The notes under the pieces are model-generated. The model was not told the origin of the DNA. It ran no database searches and saw nothing but the letters and a program-made list of their open reading frames with translations. Made by a program: the position numbers and the translations under genes. From assembly GCA_019916065.1 (NCBI GenBank), contig CM034238.1, forward strand, positions 24,171,246 to 24,235,245: a DNA stretch of 64,000 bases. The letters are read 5' to 3'. Shown piece by piece: positions 62,067-64,000 of this stretch (positions are counted from its first letter, which is position 1; the number at the start of each line of letters is the position of its first letter). Source of the DNA: Vitellaria paradoxa (taxonomy: Eukaryota; Streptophyta; Magnoliopsida; Ericales; Sapotaceae).

Positions 62067-63791
62067 GGAAATTTGAGGGTTTTTAAGAAATCGGATTAGG
62101 TATGAGAATATTTTTTTAAAAAATTTCAGAAACCGAGTAAGGTATAAATATGAATATTTCCTCAACTTATATCCTACCCGTCCTCATTGAACGTAACAGA
62201 TTGATACTTAACTGCATGTACAATCCAAGGAGGGCCTTTATGTTTATGGCTTCATGTATAATCCAATTTAGTGTTATTTTAAAGTTTTGTATAAACTGCA
62301 ACTGTCTACTCCATTTGTTTTCTTCCCTGCGCAATGAAGAGGCTCAGCCAGTGATGGGAAAAAGATTAATTAAAAAAAAAAGGAAAAAAAATTTACTTCC
62401 GCAGCTCTATTGTTGTTTTTGCATGTTGCTGTATTGATTTGATTAGTGATAATCTTTTTTTTTTTCATATATAAAGAAAAAAAACAATTTTTATATATTC
62501 AGTCCAGGGGCCCTCTGGATTTCAGAAGGGTAAACAGAGCATGTATCATTTGAAGCCACTGAGTAAATATTCTATTAATTGCTCTGCAACAGTGGAAAAA
62601 TCAATCTGTTATGTTGGCTAAAGTAGGGGAAAAAATCATGGTCTCAAAAATATGTTTTTTTAATTAATAGTTATGCAGTCATACTTGAATCTGGAATTCG
62701 AACTTGATATTTAACCAGTTAAGTTTGTAGAATTTAAACTTGATATTTGAATCTATAATATAGAATTTAGAATTTTTGTGTACTTTTTTTTTTTTTTCAT
62801 TTTGGGTACTCGATTCTCTGTGGGATTTCCGTATCTCCATTTGAGACAAGAATAGGAGTAAAAATAAATTCTTAATGAAGATTGGGTAAAATATGAGAAT
62901 TGATTTACTCTCGGAGATCAGGTATGGAGATAGATGTGCCGTCTCCTACCGGCCTTATACCCATCCCTAAAGATACCTTACTATTTTCGTCAAGATAATT
63001 TTAAATTTTTCTAAAACTATCTCTCACAAATTTAATTATATTACAACAGCACAACGAGTGCCTTGATGGCACTTATTAAAAACCAGAATATGACATTTGT
63101 TTATTTGTATTTTGATCCAAAGAAGCTAAAGAAGTTTAATAAATTTTATGGATTGTAGAGCTCTAATAATAGATAATTATTAATTTTTAAGATAAGGTTA
63201 TAAAATTACCTATATTTAGATTTCTTCTTCTATCCTACTTCATAACAAAAAAAGATTTTGTATTTTTTTTACATCCAAAATCATAGTTTATTCAAGAGAA
63301 GATAATCTTCGTAATTTTGTATTTTGCACATTTATTTAAATTTTGCATTCAAAATCATGATTTATTCAACAAATAAAATTTTACACATTTATCTGAATTT
63401 ATTTTTGCATTTATTTTTAGTCATAGTTATTCATGTACTCAAAATTTTTGAATAATTTAATAGTTGTCTCTAAACATAGAAGTTTGATTTGTTTTGGTAA
63501 TTTTGCTTCAAAGAATAATTATGAGTAATATTGTAATTTCATCTCAAAAATAACTTAACAATTAATGTAGATAAGTCTCTTTCTTTTTTTGAATTCTACA
63601 ATTCATAATATTTGTCCGATCTTTTTGACTTCTTTAAAGCCAAAATAAAAATTAAACTGCATTATATTCTTATTACCTCTTAATAGTGCCTAGGGACACT
63701 CGTTAACACATCCCTTTTATCCACTCAAGACATAATATATTTATATAATATGTATATTAATTATTTAAATAATGTTTGTTAATATATTGTT
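62067..63791. other. Intergenic AT-rich DNA
   Basis: No gene, RNA or element ends recognised; short stretches near 62830-62970 are less AT-rich but unassigned. Confidence 0.4.
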
Positions 63792-63929
63792 AAGGTTGTG
63801 TTTAGAGTTCTTCCAAAACTCCAAAATCTCTACAAATCTTTATAAAATTTAAATTTTTTACTCATAGTATGAATTACGAGATTATAACTTTTATATATTT
63901 ATACTAACTTTTAGGGCTCCAAACACCCA
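63792..63929 (-). mobile_element. Short MITE (family A copy, inverted)
   Basis: Starts AAGGTTGTGTTTAGAG and ends GGGCTCCAAACACCC. The reverse complement contains ATAATCTCGTAATTCATAC, a divergent family A core. Confidence 0.45.
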
Positions 63930-64000
63930 TTCAATTTCAATTTTCTTCGATACTGATTGAAAAATAAAAAAATGAATAATTTTAAAATTAAACCAACCAT

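Noticed and set aside
62150..62437. 95-codon frame near the right end
   Set aside because: Cysteine-rich by chance, ends in a poly-lysine A run; no family match.

Overview
This window is nuclear DNA from a flowering plant, most likely a eudicot. It is AT-rich and dominated by introns and transposable elements. Three host loci can be read exon by exon, all on the minus strand. (1) The N-terminal third of a DRP2-type dynamin lies at 227-6024 and runs off the left edge. (2) A multi-lesion LTV1-like locus (40S ribosome assembly factor) lies at 11253-14131. (3) A complete seven-exon CLC-c-type chloride channel/antiporter gene spans 24214-47357 and encodes 780 residues. Exon borders were placed by hand from GT/AG sites, reading-frame phase and remembered family sequences.

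Layout. 1-6.4 kb: DRP2 exons, introns and leader. 6.4-11.1 kb: intergenic DNA with a tRNA-derived SINE, three TIR elements, a degenerate minisatellite and a decayed retroelement gag-like fragment. 11.2-14.1 kb: LTV1-like locus with a Tourist-like MITE inside a coding exon. 14.1-24.2 kb: gene-poor DNA with many MITEs and a hAT transposase relic that is itself split by another element. 24.2-47.4 kb: CLC-c. Its last intron holds a 9.3-kb Sirevirus-like Ty1/copia retrotransposon with both LTRs and an extra ORF after pol. Its second intron holds a 1.2-kb copia-derived mini-element and a hAT-type non-autonomous element. Its first intron holds two hAT (TTF-type) transposase tail fragments. 47.4-48.4 kb: tandemly duplicated CLC-c leader/promoter. 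48.4-49.5 kb: a foldback element made almost entirely of two long inverted arms. 49.9-56.4 kb: a MULE with long TIRs, a broken MURA-like transposase and a GRF-like ORF; a 5'-truncated RTE LINE and a further inverted repeat are nested inside it. 56.4-64 kb: tandem repeats, more MITEs and a second SINE-like unit, with no gene recognised.

The three host genes have unrelated jobs (membrane fission, ribosome biogenesis, vacuolar anion transport) and nothing suggests they act together. I found no convincing novel biological system. The most interesting points are the MITE in the LTV1 coding exon, the Sirevirus-like element tolerated in the last intron of an otherwise intact CLC-c gene, its extra post-pol ORF, the duplicated CLC-c promoter and the nested MULE.
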